A DNA stretch of 64,000 nucleotides from Komagataeibacter saccharivorans (GCF_003207825.1 NZ_NKTY01000012.1:1-64000); one strand, 5' to 3'. Counted from the first letter of the stretch, positions 55,112 through 64,000 are shown. The notes: generated by a model not told the origin, from the letters alone. Made by a program: numbers and translations.

Positions 55112-56545
55112 TCAGGCAGCCGCCAGCCTGCGGTCGGCCAGTTCCAGCAGGGCCTCAAGCATGCGATCGACATCCGCATTGGTCGTGCGGTGATTGACGA
55201 TGGCCGCGCGCACCGCTTTCGTCCCATTGATGATGGTGGTGGAAGGGGCTGCGATCCCGCTTTCGTGCAGATCCTTCACCACTTCCCCGTTGAAGAAATC
55301 CAGATCGTCCACGGGCGCCAGTATGCGGAAGCACACGATATTCAGCGTTACCGGGGCCAGCAGTTCCAGCCGGGGACTGGCTTCGACCTGGCGGGCCAGA
55401 TGCGTGGCGATGGCACAGCAGTTGGCGATCATCCGCCCCATGCCATCCGCGCCATAGGTGCCCAGCGTCATCCATACTTTAAGCGCCCGGAACCCGCGTG
55501 ACAGGTCGGGGCCAAGGTCGCAGTACCAGGGCGCATTGGTGGCAAGGCCACGGTCTTCGCGTGCAAGGTAGGCGCGCGACTGCGCGAAGGCCGCCGCCTG
55601 TGCGCCGGGCCTGCGCACAAGGATGCAGCCCGCGTCGTACTGAACCTGTGCCCATTTGTGGAAATCGAAGGCCACGCTGTCGGCCCGTTCCAGCCCGCGC
55701 AGCATGGGCCGCAGCGTATCCGACAGCATTGCCAGCGCACCAAACGCGCCATCCACATGGAACCAGATGTCTTCCCGCCGGGCAATATCCGCCAGCGCGT
55801 CCAGATCGTCGATTGCGCCGGTATCCACCGTGCCCGCCGTGCCGATCACCATGAACGGTTCCAGACCGGCCGCACGGTCGCGTGCGATGGCACGTTCCAG
55901 TTCCGCCAGTACCATGCGGTTTTCACCATCAACCGGGATCACGCGCAGGCTATCCGTACCCAGTCCCGTCAGGTCGAACGCTCGTGCGATGCAGCCATGT
56001 GCGGTTGCAGCCGCATATCCGACCAGTTTGCGGGTTCCGACACCTTCAGCGCGCATTTTCAGCCCGTCAGGCACGGCGCGGCTGGCAGTTATGACGGCGA
56101 TCATGTTTGCCATCGAAGAACCCGTCACCAGCAGGCCGGATGTTTCAGCGGGGAAGCCGCACATCTCGGCAGCCCAGCGGATCACTTCGCGCTCCACCTC
56201 GATCGGGGCATGGTCGCGGCCACCGCAGTTGGCGTTCAGGCCCCCGACAAGCAGTTCGGACAGCATGCCGACCGCCGTGCCGCCCCCATGTACCCATCCC
56301 ATGAAGCCGGGATGGACATTGCCGGTCGAATAGGGCTCCACCAGCTCGCGGAAACGGGCATACAGTTCCGTGGGCGGGGTGGGATCATGCGGCAGGCCGG
56401 TGCGTAGCTGCTGGCGCAGCGCGGGCGGCATGGGTTGCCAGACGGGGCGTTCGCGCAGCGTGGACAGGCGGTCGATCATGTCGTCCACCATCTGGTGGCC
56501 CAGGCTGCGTAATGTGTCCCAGTTGTCCGGATCCAGTCCTGTCAT
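55112..56545 (-). CDS. Group II pyridoxal-dependent decarboxylase (aromatic amino acid decarboxylase-like)
   Basis: 477 residues from ATG 56545; a TTG three codons earlier is less likely. PLP Lys in FDFHKWAQVQYDAGC near residue 298, PLP-binding HVDGAFGALAML, and FMGWVHGGGTAVGMLSELL at the N-terminal side, as in tyrosine, tryptophan or DOPA decarboxylases. The product would be an aromatic amine such as tyramine, tryptamine or phenethylamine, but substrate is not decided by sequence alone. Convergent with cobT. The transporter gene upstream (56663) is on the same strand, 117 bases away. Confidence 0.85.
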   Translation of the reverse strand: MTGLDPDNWDTLRSLGHQMVDDMIDRLSTLRERPVWQPMPPALRQQLRTGLPHDPTPPTELYARFRELVEPYSTGNVHPGFMGWVHGGGTAVGMLSELLVGGLNANCGGRDHAPIEVEREVIRWAAEMCGFPAETSGLLVTGSSMANMIAVITASRAVPDGLKMRAEGVGTRKLVGYAAATAHGCIARAFDLTGLGTDSLRVIPVDGENRMVLAELERAIARDRAAGLEPFMVIGTAGTVDTGAIDDLDALADIARREDIWFHVDGAFGALAMLSDTLRPMLRGLERADSVAFDFHKWAQVQYDAGCILVRRPGAQAAAFAQSRAYLAREDRGLATNAPWYCDLGPDLSRGFRALKVWMTLGTYGADGMGRMIANCCAIATHLARQVEASPRLELLAPVTLNIVCFRILAPVDDLDFFNGEVVKDLHESGIAAPSTTIINGTKAVRAAIVNHRTTNADVDRMLEALLELADRRLAAA

Positions 56546-56662
56546 CTTTCTCAACCATTCATGCAGTTGTGTGCCCGTGGGCGATATATGGCGTGCCTAC
56601 ATACCGGGCCGCGTCGCTGCATGCGAGAGGGAGAGACCGGTTTATGCCATGCGCGGATGCAT

Positions 56663-57616
56663 TCAGTCTTCCGCGCGTTCACCAAAACGCCGTGCAAGGG
56701 TCGCGCATACGAATAGCTGGATCTGGTGATAGACCATAAGTGGCATGACAATCAGCCCGATATCCGTGGGTGCGAACAGCACGCTTGCGATCGGCACACC
56801 GGATGCCAGCGACTTCTTGGACCCGCAGAACAGGATGGCGATCCGGTCGCGATAGCCAAAACCGCTGAGCCGCGCCAGCAGATGGGTCAGCCCCAGGGCA
56901 ATGGCCAGAATCGCCATGTCCACCAGTGCCACGCGCCCGATCTGCGCGGGCGGCAGGCGGTGCCACAGTCCCTGTGTCACGGCTTCGCTGAACGCCGTGT
57001 AAACGACCACAAGAATTGAACCCCGATCTGAAAAGGAGAGCAGCTTCTTGTGCCGCTGCGCCCATCCCCCGATCCATGGCTGTGCGATCTGGCCCGCGAT
57101 GAAGGGAAGCAGCAGTTGCCCGACGATGGGCAGGATATTGCCCCCGCCACCAGCAGCATGACGGCTGAACAGGATACCCACCAGAAGCGGCGCCAGAAAT
57201 ATGCCCAGTATGTTCGACAGCGTCGCCGAACAGATTGCCGCCGCCACATTGCCCCGTGCGATGGAGGTAAACGCGATGGAGGACTGCACCGTCGAAGGCA
57301 GGCAGCACAGGAACAGCACACCCGTCCACATCGCGCTGTCCAGCATGCCCGGCAGCAGCGCATGCAGCATCATGCCCAGCAGGGGAAACATGAAAAATGT
57401 GCATAGCAGGATGGCAAGATGGATGCGCCAGTTGGTTATCCCTTCCGCCACGGCCCGACGCGACAGACGCGCGCCCTGCAGGAAAAACATGTTCGCAATC
57501 ATGCCAATGGCAAGGATATTGAACACGCTAACGCCTGCGCCCCGGCATGGCAGCACGGTGGCGAGCCCTACGGTGCCCAGCAGGCACAGCAGGAAGGAAT
57601 CAAGCCTGCGCAGCAT
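56663..57616 (-). CDS. Bile acid:sodium symporter-like (BASS/YfeH) membrane transporter
   Basis: 317 residues with about nine to ten hydrophobic segments, the layout of the SBF-like family. Typical segments are LLCTFFMFPLLGMMLHALLPG, VLFLCCLPSTVQSSIAFTSIARGN, LSNILGIFLAPLLVGILF and FCGSKKSLASGVPIASVLFAP. The family transports organic acids or anions with sodium; substrate unknown. Same strand as the decarboxylase downstream, so they may be linked, but no functional tie is shown. Confidence 0.85.
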   Translation of the reverse strand: MLRRLDSFLLCLLGTVGLATVLPCRGAGVSVFNILAIGMIANMFFLQGARLSRRAVAEGITNWRIHLAILLCTFFMFPLLGMMLHALLPGMLDSAMWTGVLFLCCLPSTVQSSIAFTSIARGNVAAAICSATLSNILGIFLAPLLVGILFSRHAAGGGGNILPIVGQLLLPFIAGQIAQPWIGGWAQRHKKLLSFSDRGSILVVVYTAFSEAVTQGLWHRLPPAQIGRVALVDMAILAIALGLTHLLARLSGFGYRDRIAILFCGSKKSLASGVPIASVLFAPTDIGLIVMPLMVYHQIQLFVCATLARRFGERAED

Positions 57617-57704
57617 GGGCAGTCCATTCAGTATGAAGTATCATGCGATCGAAATACCATGGCCGATTGCATCCGGAGCGTAATCACGCCAACGTGTCAC
57701 GCAA

Positions 57705-58637
57705 ATGAAGAAATTGCTCATAACCACCGTCCTCGCTGCCCTGTCCTGCATGGGGCACGCAGGGGCGACTGCCCTGCCCGATACCTGCGCCAGAGTACAG
57801 GTAGCCGCCACCCAGCCACATGGGAACAGTGTCCTTGCCGGACACGGCTATGACCTCGCACTGGCAGGCAGGCCGAACCAGACATTCCATGCAACCGATA
57901 TTGCGGCCAGTGGAACGGGCATGGGTCAGCAGGCCCTGCGGGATATGGAGGATGTTGCCTCCCTCGTCCTGCTTGCCACCATGACGGGCCATCATTCCGA
58001 TGGCTGTGCGCAGGATTACTTTGCGTCTGCTGCGGCCCCGATCATGGACGGGCTGCGCGCAGGTGGCAGTTATGATCTGACATGGCAGGGCGGATTGCTG
58101 ACCAATGGGGATACGAAGCTGTCCTTCCGCCGTGCGCATCTGCATCTCGTGGGTGCAAAAAGCGCCAGTGCGCCTGCGACCCTGACACTGGAAACGCAGG
58201 GAATCGGCATAACAGGTTCACACAACACGCTTCTGGCCAGTGCCCTGCCGCAGCAGGCCAGCGCTAATGCTGCCGTGCCCAGCGGTTCGCTGGTGGAACT
58301 TGCCGCAGCCATTACGGGGCATCCGCCGGAAAATGTGATGGTGCCGCTGCGTGTCTCGTCCCTGTCAGCCCAGCGTGGCGCCATGCAGATCAGCGGTAAT
58401 GGGGAGGCCAACCTGACCGGCCATACGGATGCATCATCCGCTACCGGTCATATACTGGTGCAGAACCTTGATGCCGTAATCGACACCCTGCGCAATGCCG
58501 GTCAGACCCGTGCCAGTGCCGCCCTTATCCTCGCCAAGCTGTTCGGTCACCATTCCGATAATGGCGGTACCTCGTGGGACGTAAGCTGGGAAGGCGGCGT
58601 CATGACCGTGAACCATATTCCGCTGCCGATTCACTAA
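57705..58637 (+). CDS. Secreted protein with an internal repeat, function unknown
   Basis: 310 residues. Signal peptide MKKLLITTVLAALSCMGHAG, cleaved near residue 22, so periplasmic or outer-surface. Two regions resemble each other: GHHSDG...SYDLTWQGGLLTNG (residues 95-135) and GHHSDN...SWDVSWEGGVMTVN (281-303), suggesting a duplicated unit. The layout recalls periplasmic beta proteins such as DUF2125, but this is not firm. Only two cysteines in the mature part (28, 101), which could form a disulfide. It stands alone, divergent from the transporter gene. Confidence 0.7.
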   Translation: MKKLLITTVLAALSCMGHAGATALPDTCARVQVAATQPHGNSVLAGHGYDLALAGRPNQTFHATDIAASGTGMGQQALRDMEDVASLVLLATMTGHHSDGCAQDYFASAAAPIMDGLRAGGSYDLTWQGGLLTNGDTKLSFRRAHLHLVGAKSASAPATLTLETQGIGITGSHNTLLASALPQQASANAAVPSGSLVELAAAITGHPPENVMVPLRVSSLSAQRGAMQISGNGEANLTGHTDASSATGHILVQNLDAVIDTLRNAGQTRASAALILAKLFGHHSDNGGTSWDVSWEGGVMTVNHIPLPIH

Positions 58638-58686
58638 TGGATTGTTTGTAAAGAAATTTTTTATAAAAAACAGGAAAAGTTCTTGG

Positions 58687-58716
58687 ATGTTGCCTTTGTT
58701 CAGAAAGGCAACATCT
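58687..58716. repeat. Inverted repeat in AT-rich intergenic DNA
   Basis: GATGTTGCCTTT and AAAGGCAACATC are exact complements with loop GTTCAG, 50 bases after the 57705 gene. It could act as a terminator for that gene or belong to an interspersed repeat; another ggttgcctt follows at about 58757. Confidence 0.6.
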
Positions 58717-58962
58717 TCCGAAGCTTTTTGAAAAAAGATTCGCCAAAGGTTGCCTTATGATTTCTGGGTATTTCCCGACAGGCTTTGCAAACAGCCGCTA
58801 AGCGCCGTAATTTTTGAGGAAACAAGGCGGGCTGCCAGCCCCGGAGGGTAGTGTTACGGCCCGCCCTGTCCCTTAATCCGTAAGCGCGGAGGGGCCGTTA
58901 TGGTCGGATGATGCCCTGCACCTGATGACCCTGTCGGGCACCACCATCCCCTGCCCCGACCG

Positions 58963-58992
58963 CATGACCGGGGCATACTGACCCCGGTCATG
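58963..58992 (-). terminator. Hairpin after mfd
   Basis: Eleven-base arms (58963-58973, 58982-58992) pair perfectly around 8 bases, 17 bases beyond the mfd stop. No T-run follows. Confidence 0.5.
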
Positions 58993-59008
58993 GTGGTTTT
59001 ACAGATGC

Positions 59009-62000
59009 CTATGCCGTGACGTTTGCATCTTCCCGCGCCAGCGTGACCAATGCCCCCAATACCTTGCGGGCCTGCGTAATCCGCTGGGCATTGGTCATTT
59101 CGCGTATGATGGCCAGCTTGTGGTCGGGCCGCAGGCGGACATTGGCTTCTTTCTGCTTTGCAATCCACGTTACCAGCCCCGCCGGGTTGATAAAGGTATT
59201 GCCCCGGAACTGCACGACCATGCCCTTGGGTCCGGCTTCGACGCGCTCCACCCCGGCCTCGCGGCACATGCGCTTGAGCGTCACGACATCCAGCAGGTTG
59301 CGGACCTCATCAGGCAGCGTGCCGAAGCGATCCACCAGTTCCGCTTCCATCGCCTCGACCTCGGCATCATTGGCCAGTGCGGCAATGCGGCGATAAAGCC
59401 CGAGCCTTACCGGCAGGTCGGTGACATAGGTGTCCGGGATAAGCACCGGCAGGCCAAGGATGATGTTGGGTGTCCAGTCGCGGTCCTGCAGCTTGCGGCG
59501 TCCCTTTTCGGTACGCAGGTCGGCTACCGCGTCTTCAAGCATCTGCTGGTAGAGTTCGATGCCCACTTCGCGGATATGGCCCGACTGCTCGTCGCCCAGC
59601 AGGTTGCCCGCACCGCGCAGGTCCAGATCGTGGGAAGCCAGCGTAAAGCCCGCGCCCAGCGTATCGAGTGTCTGCATAACCTCCAGCCGTTTCTGCGCCG
59701 CAGCGGACAGCACATGCGTCTGTGGCCACGTCAGATAGGCATAGCCACGCTGCTTGCCACGTCCCACGCGGCCCCGAAGCTGGTAAAGCTGCCCAAGGCC
59801 GAACATATCGGCACGATGGATGATGAGCGTATTGACCGCAGGCATGTCCAGCCCGCTTTCCACGATATTGGTGGATAACAGGATGTCGTATTTGCCGTCA
59901 CTGAACTCGGTCATGACCCGTTCCAGTTCGGTGGGCGTCAGGCGGCCATGGGCCTGCACCAGACGCGCATCAGGCACGATTTCGGCCAGGCGCGCCGCCA
60001 TGCGGTCCAGATCCTCGATACGCGGCACGACGCAGAAGACCTGCCCCCCACGGAAGCGCTCGCGCTGGATCGCCTCGCGGATCACCACGCTGTCGAAGGG
60101 CATGATGAAGGTACGCACCGCCAGACGGTCGGTTGGCGGGGTGGCGATCAGGCTCATTTCCCGCACGCCCGTCAGGGCAAGTTGCAGGGTGCGTGGCAGC
60201 GGCGTAGCCGACAGGGTCAGGACATGCACGTCTTCGCGCAGGGCCTTGAGCTTTTCCTTATGCGCGACGCCAAAATGCTGTTCTTCATCCACGATCAGCA
60301 GGCCGAGATCAGCGAATTTGACCGTCTTGGCCAGCAGGGCATGCGTGCCGATCACGATATTGACCGTGCCATCGGTCAGCCCCTTGCGCACGGCGGTCGC
60401 TTCCTTGGCCGTGACCATGCGCGAAAGCTGGGCGACCTTGACCGGCAGCCCGGCAAAGCGGGCGGAGAACGTGCGGTAATGCTGGCGGGCCAGCAATGTG
60501 GTCGGTACCACAACCGCCACCTGCGCGCCCGACATGGCGGCGACAAAGGCCGCGCGCAGGGCGACTTCGGTCTTGCCGAAACCCACATCACCGCATACCA
60601 GCCGGTCCATCGGCTTGCCCGATGCCATGTCGTCCAGCACGTCGGCTATGGCGCGGGACTGGTCTTCGGTCTCGACAAAGGGGAAACGGGCGCAGAATTC
60701 ATCCCACATCCCGTCTTCGGGGGTAAGTGCCGGGGCCTCACGCAGCGCACGGGCGGCGGCGGTGCGGATCAGTTCGCCCGCCATGTCGCGGATGCGCTGC
60801 TTCATCTTGGCCTTGCGCGACTGCCACGACACGCCCCCCAGCTTGTCCAGCGCCACATGGGCCTGATCCGAGCCAAAACGGCTGAGAAGCTCGATATTTT
60901 CGACTGGCAGGAACAGTTTTTCATTGCCGTCATAGATCAGGCGCAGGCAGTCATGCGGTGCCGTGCCGACGCCGATCGTCTCAAGCCCGTCATAGCGGCC
61001 AATGCCGTAATCCTGATGGACGATCAGGTCGCCTTCGGCAATCTCCGATGCCTCGGATATGAACTGGTCAGCTTTCTTTCGGCGGCGTGGGGGGCGGGAA
61101 ATCCGCTCTCCCAGCAGGTCCTGTTCGGATACGAAAGCCACATTATCGGCCACGAACCCGCGTTCCAGCCCCAGCGTAAGCAGTCCCACCGTACCGGGGC
61201 GCAGTTTCTGTGCGTCGGCCCACGTTGCGAAAGTCTGCACCGGCAGGCGGTATTCGCGCATGAGCACGCCAATGCGTTCACACGACCCGCGGCTCCAGGC
61301 CGTGACATAGGCGCGGCGACCGGTCTGCGCCCATTCCTCCACCCGTGCATGCAGCATGGGGAAGACGTTTTCGCGCCCGTCCGTTACGGTCTTGGCGAAC
61401 ATCTGGCCGGGCCTGCCGCCCGCATCCATGCCGGGCGCGCCATCGGGCTGGGCGAAGGGCATGAACACGACGGCCTTCCGGCCGGTGATCATGGCGTCCC
61501 ATCCCTTGCGGTCGAGATACATGAGGTGTGGCGGCAATGGGCGGTAGGGCACTTCCCCTTCCCGCGTGGGCTGCCTGCGGGCGTCGTAATGATCGGCGAT
61601 CATTTCAAGGCGCGCGGCAAGCACCTCTTCCGCCTGATTGGCCAGCGAGATGGAAACGCCGGGCATGTAATCCACGACCGTCTCCATCTGTTCATGGAAC
61701 AGCGGCAGCCAGTGCTCCATGCCCGCATGCCGCCGCCCTTCGGAAATATGCTGGTATAGCGGGTCGGACGCGGCAGCCGGACCGAACAGGTCGCGCCACC
61801 CGGTGCGGAAGCGCGAAATGGAGGCGGGATCGAGGCTGAAATCCGCCACAGGCCGCATGGTCAGGCTGTCGATCTTTGCGGTCGAGCGCTGGGTGCCGGG
61901 ATCGAACCGGCGGATATTCTCCACCTCGTCACCAAACAGGTCCAGACGGACCGGCTCGGCTTCGCCTGCCGGGAAAATATCAAAAATGCCGCCACGCGTG

Positions 62001-62491
62001 GCGAACTCGCCCTGCTCCATCACCGTATCGGTGCGGTTGTAGCCATGGGCTATAAGCAGTTCCATGAGGAATGGCGCATCAAGGCTCTCGTCCGTCCTGA
62101 TGGTGATGGACTGCCCCGCGAAGGCTGCGCGGGGGGCAACGCGCTGGACCAGTCCACCCACCGTGGTCAGGACGATGCGTGGGGCGGTCGCCTTTTCAAG
62201 CAGGCGGGTGAGTGTCGCCACCCGCTCCGCAATGATGGCGGGATTGGGGGAGACACGGTCATACGGCAGGCAGTCCCAGCCCGGAAAACGCAGGATTTCC
62301 GCCTTGGGCGCGACAAAGGCCAGCAGGTCCGCGATCCGGGCCATGCCAGCATCGTCACGGCAGACATGCAGTACAGGCCCGTCATGCTCATTCAGCCGAC
62401 GGGCCAGCAGGAAGGCATCATACCCGTCGGGTACGCCCCACACGGGCACCGGCGCGCCGGGTGCCAGCGAGAATCCTGCCGTCTGGTTCAT
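59009..62491 (-). CDS. mfd: Transcription-repair coupling factor Mfd
   Basis: 1160 residues, the usual length. Mfd removes RNA polymerase stalled at DNA damage and recruits UvrA. In order: a UvrB-like N-terminal module (FPGWDCLPYDRVSPNP), the RNA polymerase-interacting Tudor-like domain (EGDLIVHQDYGIGRYDGLETI), the RecG-like translocase with Walker A GDVGFGKT near residue 632 and DEEQHFGV near 730, HGRLTPTELERVM and QLRGRVGRGKQRGYAY, and the C-terminal TRCF domain. Its start overlaps the sdhE stop by 4 bases. Confidence 0.96.
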   Translation of the reverse strand: MNQTAGFSLAPGAPVPVWGVPDGYDAFLLARRLNEHDGPVLHVCRDDAGMARIADLLAFVAPKAEILRFPGWDCLPYDRVSPNPAIIAERVATLTRLLEKATAPRIVLTTVGGLVQRVAPRAAFAGQSITIRTDESLDAPFLMELLIAHGYNRTDTVMEQGEFATRGGIFDIFPAGEAEPVRLDLFGDEVENIRRFDPGTQRSTAKIDSLTMRPVADFSLDPASISRFRTGWRDLFGPAAASDPLYQHISEGRRHAGMEHWLPLFHEQMETVVDYMPGVSISLANQAEEVLAARLEMIADHYDARRQPTREGEVPYRPLPPHLMYLDRKGWDAMITGRKAVVFMPFAQPDGAPGMDAGGRPGQMFAKTVTDGRENVFPMLHARVEEWAQTGRRAYVTAWSRGSCERIGVLMREYRLPVQTFATWADAQKLRPGTVGLLTLGLERGFVADNVAFVSEQDLLGERISRPPRRRKKADQFISEASEIAEGDLIVHQDYGIGRYDGLETIGVGTAPHDCLRLIYDGNEKLFLPVENIELLSRFGSDQAHVALDKLGGVSWQSRKAKMKQRIRDMAGELIRTAAARALREAPALTPEDGMWDEFCARFPFVETEDQSRAIADVLDDMASGKPMDRLVCGDVGFGKTEVALRAAFVAAMSGAQVAVVVPTTLLARQHYRTFSARFAGLPVKVAQLSRMVTAKEATAVRKGLTDGTVNIVIGTHALLAKTVKFADLGLLIVDEEQHFGVAHKEKLKALREDVHVLTLSATPLPRTLQLALTGVREMSLIATPPTDRLAVRTFIMPFDSVVIREAIQRERFRGGQVFCVVPRIEDLDRMAARLAEIVPDARLVQAHGRLTPTELERVMTEFSDGKYDILLSTNIVESGLDMPAVNTLIIHRADMFGLGQLYQLRGRVGRGKQRGYAYLTWPQTHVLSAAAQKRLEVMQTLDTLGAGFTLASHDLDLRGAGNLLGDEQSGHIREVGIELYQQMLEDAVADLRTEKGRRKLQDRDWTPNIILGLPVLIPDTYVTDLPVRLGLYRRIAALANDAEVEAMEAELVDRFGTLPDEVRNLLDVVTLKRMCREAGVERVEAGPKGMVVQFRGNTFINPAGLVTWIAKQKEANVRLRPDHKLAIIREMTNAQRITQARKVLGALVTLAREDANVTA

Positions 62492-62799
62492 TTTCCGCCC
62501 CGGATCGCGGCCAGACGTTCGGGATCGGTGGCATCGGCCATGATTTCGCGCATCATGGGGGTGTTCACTTCCGCCGGTACCGGGCGGCGACCGCTCAGCC
62601 AGTCGGCAAGGTCGGCGTCGGGCAGGTCCATTACGGCTTCCAGCGCGTCAAGCTGCGCATCCGTCATGGCTTCGAGCCGGGGGGCGACGAACCCGCCGAT
62701 CAGCACGTCGGTTTCATGGGTACCGCGATGTGTGGCACGGTAATATATCTTCCGGCGTCGTGTATCGAGACGCGAGAGATCAGGCGTTCTGGCTTCCAT
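62488..62799 (-). CDS. sdhE: FAD assembly factor SdhE
   Basis: 103 residues. The family motif appears as RATHRGTHETDVLIGGFV, in place of the RGxxE pattern around which SdhE binds flavoprotein. SdhE helps attach FAD covalently to succinate dehydrogenase. The position between recG (divergent) and mfd (overlapping by 4 bases) is the usual one in Alphaproteobacteria. Confidence 0.92.
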   Translation of the reverse strand: MEARTPDLSRLDTRRRKIYYRATHRGTHETDVLIGGFVAPRLEAMTDAQLDALEAVMDLPDADLADWLSGRRPVPAEVNTPMMREIMADATDPERLAAIRGGK

Positions 62800-62903
62800 T
62801 GCGTTCCACCCCGTAAATGGTTGTGTTTTGTTCCGTAACGCAGGTGTCCTATAGCCGTCACGCGGGCATCTGTCAGCCCGTATGACATGTTCCGCCCCGC
62901 AGG

Positions 62904-64000
62904 ATGAACCACCGCGTGCCTGATACCATCACCCAGCCCGTCCCTTCCCTTCTTGCCCCGCTGCTGGCTGGCGTGGAAACGCTGGGTGGCGTCAGGCCCG
63001 CCACGGCAAAGCTGCTGGCGCGGGCGGCGGGCGGCGGGCGGGTGATCGACCTGCTGTTCCATCTGCCTGAGTCAGTCGTGGACAGGCGCTACCGCCCCAA
63101 CCTGCGTCAGGCGGAGATAGGGCGTATCTGCACATTGCATGTCACGATTGCGCGCGTGGTGCCGCCGCCGTCTGGCGGGGGACGGGGCAAGCGGCCATGG
63201 CGGGTGGTGGTGAGTGACGGCACCGCGGATGCCGAACTGGTGTTTTTCTCCCCCTATCAGGCCCGTGGTCTGGAGGCCGGACAGGATATATGCGTGTCGG
63301 GCACGCTGGAGCGTTTTGGCGACCGGCTGAACATGACGCATCCGGATTATCTGGTCCCTGCCGAACGGATGGGTGAGATACCGCTGCTTGACCCGGTCTG
63401 GCCGCTGACGGCGGGACTGTTCCCCCGGCAGGTGCGCAACGCGATCAGGGCCGCATTCGATATTTTTCCTGACCTGCCCGAATGGCAGGACTCCAGCGTG
63501 ATGAAGCAGCGCCAGTGGCCGGGATTCGAGCAGGCCCTGCGCACGCTGCACCGGCCTTGTGACTTTCCTGACCTGCTGGAGGGCGATGCGCTGGTGGCCG
63601 CAGCCGAACGCGCCCGCGCCCGTCTTGCCTGTGATGACCTGCTGGCCCAGCAGGTTTCCATGGCGCAGGCCCGCAGGCAGAACCGCCTGCGACCGGGGCG
63701 GCCCATCGTGGCCGATGGCAGCCTGCGTGGCGTTGCCCTGTCGCGTTTCGGTCATGAACCCACGGTCGCGCAGATTCGTGCACTGGCGGAAATCGACGCC
63801 GACCTTGCGCAGCCCCGGCAGATGACGCGCCTGTTGCAGGGTGATGTCGGCGCGGGCAAGACGCTGGTGGCGCTCATGGCCATGCTGGGCGCGGTGGAAG
63901 CGGGCCATCAGGCAGCTCTCATGGTGCCCACTGAAATTCTGGCGCGTCAGCATCTGGCAACCTTTACCCGCCTCTCCCCCGTGCCCGTCGCGTTCCTGAG
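62904..64000 (+). CDS. recG: ATP-dependent DNA helicase RecG, N-terminal part
   Basis: Open to the window end: 365 codons plus two bases. The wedge-domain start LAPLLAGVETLGGVRPATAKLL and VIDLLFHLPESVVDRRYRP fit RecG. An OB-fold follows (RVVVSDGTADAELVFFSPYQ), then GVALSRFGHEPTVAQIRALAEI and Walker A LLQGDVGAGKT near residue 315. RecG reverses stalled forks and migrates Holliday junctions. The start is uncertain: ATG 62904 overlaps its own purine-rich site, and GTG 62916 is an alternative. The C-terminal helicase motifs lie outside the window. Confidence 0.93.
   Translation, partial: MNHRVPDTITQPVPSLLAPLLAGVETLGGVRPATAKLLARAAGGGRVIDLLFHLPESVVDRRYRPNLRQAEIGRICTLHVTIARVVPPPSGGGRGKRPWRVVVSDGTADAELVFFSPYQARGLEAGQDICVSGTLERFGDRLNMTHPDYLVPAERMGEIPLLDPVWPLTAGLFPRQVRNAIRAAFDIFPDLPEWQDSSVMKQRQWPGFEQALRTLHRPCDFPDLLEGDALVAAAERARARLACDDLLAQQVSMAQARRQNRLRPGRPIVADGSLRGVALSRFGHEPTVAQIRALAEIDADLAQPRQMTRLLQGDVGAGKTLVALMAMLGAVEAGHQAALMVPTEILARQHLATFTRLSPVPVAFL

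Larger units (their letters stand above)
58638..59008. other. Intergenic region with AT-rich repeat-like DNA
   Basis: No credible gene in 371 bases. Bases 58638-58760 are AT-rich against the genome and hold a perfect 12-base inverted repeat (58687-58698 and 58705-58716), then gaagctttttgaaaaaag, of a kind I associate with interspersed repeats of this group. Bases 58963-58992 form an 11-bp hairpin 17 bases after the mfd stop on the minus strand, probably its transcript end. Confidence 0.55.

Noticed and set aside
59948-61759. 603-codon plus-strand frame inside mfd
   Set aside because: It is the antisense of a well-conserved part of mfd and has no recognisable domain; long antisense frames are common in high-GC coding DNA.

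Overview
The window is a roughly 60% GC bacterial chromosome segment, almost certainly from an acetic acid bacterium (Acetobacteraceae, most likely Komagataeibacter or a close relative). The diagnostic block is a membrane PQQ glucose dehydrogenase (14125-16512) followed by a three-gene molybdopterin/[2Fe-2S]/tri-haem cytochrome c aldehyde dehydrogenase (16892-21029); from memory, the 773-residue large subunit closely matches the enzyme known from vinegar strains. An alphaproteobacterial LexA box (GAAC-N7-GAAC), DUF4167, DUF1178, DUF3553 and CobST genes agree with this. No insertion sequence, prophage, CRISPR array or rRNA was seen; the segment reads as core chromosome in short operons.

Layout. 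1-6303: the end of glyA, an AstE-like metallohydrolase, a DEAD-box helicase, an ELM1-like gene, two unrecognised ORFs and tRNA-Val. 6374-13782: comM and dnaB with a perfect 20-bp hairpin between them, a family 4 glycosyltransferase, a mannitol 2-dehydrogenase and a CDP-glycerol-transferase-like gene. 14125-21029: the periplasmic oxidation block. 21105-25827: DUF3429, eno, an ftsB-like gene, rpmG, moeA and lexA with two candidate SOS boxes. 25821-30421: biotin genes, with bioF-bioH-bioCD as an overlapping operon and bioA divergent; bioC and bioD are fused in one ORF. 30454-43667: a run mostly on the minus strand (DUF4167, prmC, prfA, hisS, ispG, rodZ-like, a flavin oxidoreductase, lysC, then a lactonase, DUF2147, DUF1178, grxC), interrupted by ubiG and a small secreted protein on the plus strand. 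43737-49588: comF, a methyltransferase, moaA, DUF3553, a phosphohexomutase, galU and tRNA-Leu. 49649-58637: lipB, a LolA-like gene, bolA, a J-domain gene, cobS-cobT, a group II decarboxylase, a BASS-type transporter and a secreted protein with an internal repeat. 59009-64000: mfd, sdhE and the start of recG.

How the genes connect. moaA and moeA make the molybdenum cofactor that the aldehyde dehydrogenase needs. The glucose and aldehyde dehydrogenases feed electrons to ubiquinone, and ubiG belongs to ubiquinone synthesis. The phosphohexomutase and GalU give UDP-glucose, the precursor of cellulose and surface polysaccharides. bioCD/H/F/A make biotin except for the bioB step, which is not in the window. 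LexA, Mfd and RecG serve DNA repair.

No clearly new multi-gene system was found. The best candidates for new biology are the unrecognised pair at 3698-6043, the BioC-BioD fusion, the 20-bp hairpin upstream of comM, and the short coupled leader ORF plus palindrome before the aldehyde dehydrogenase operon. All calls come from reading the sequence and recalling families; no search was run.
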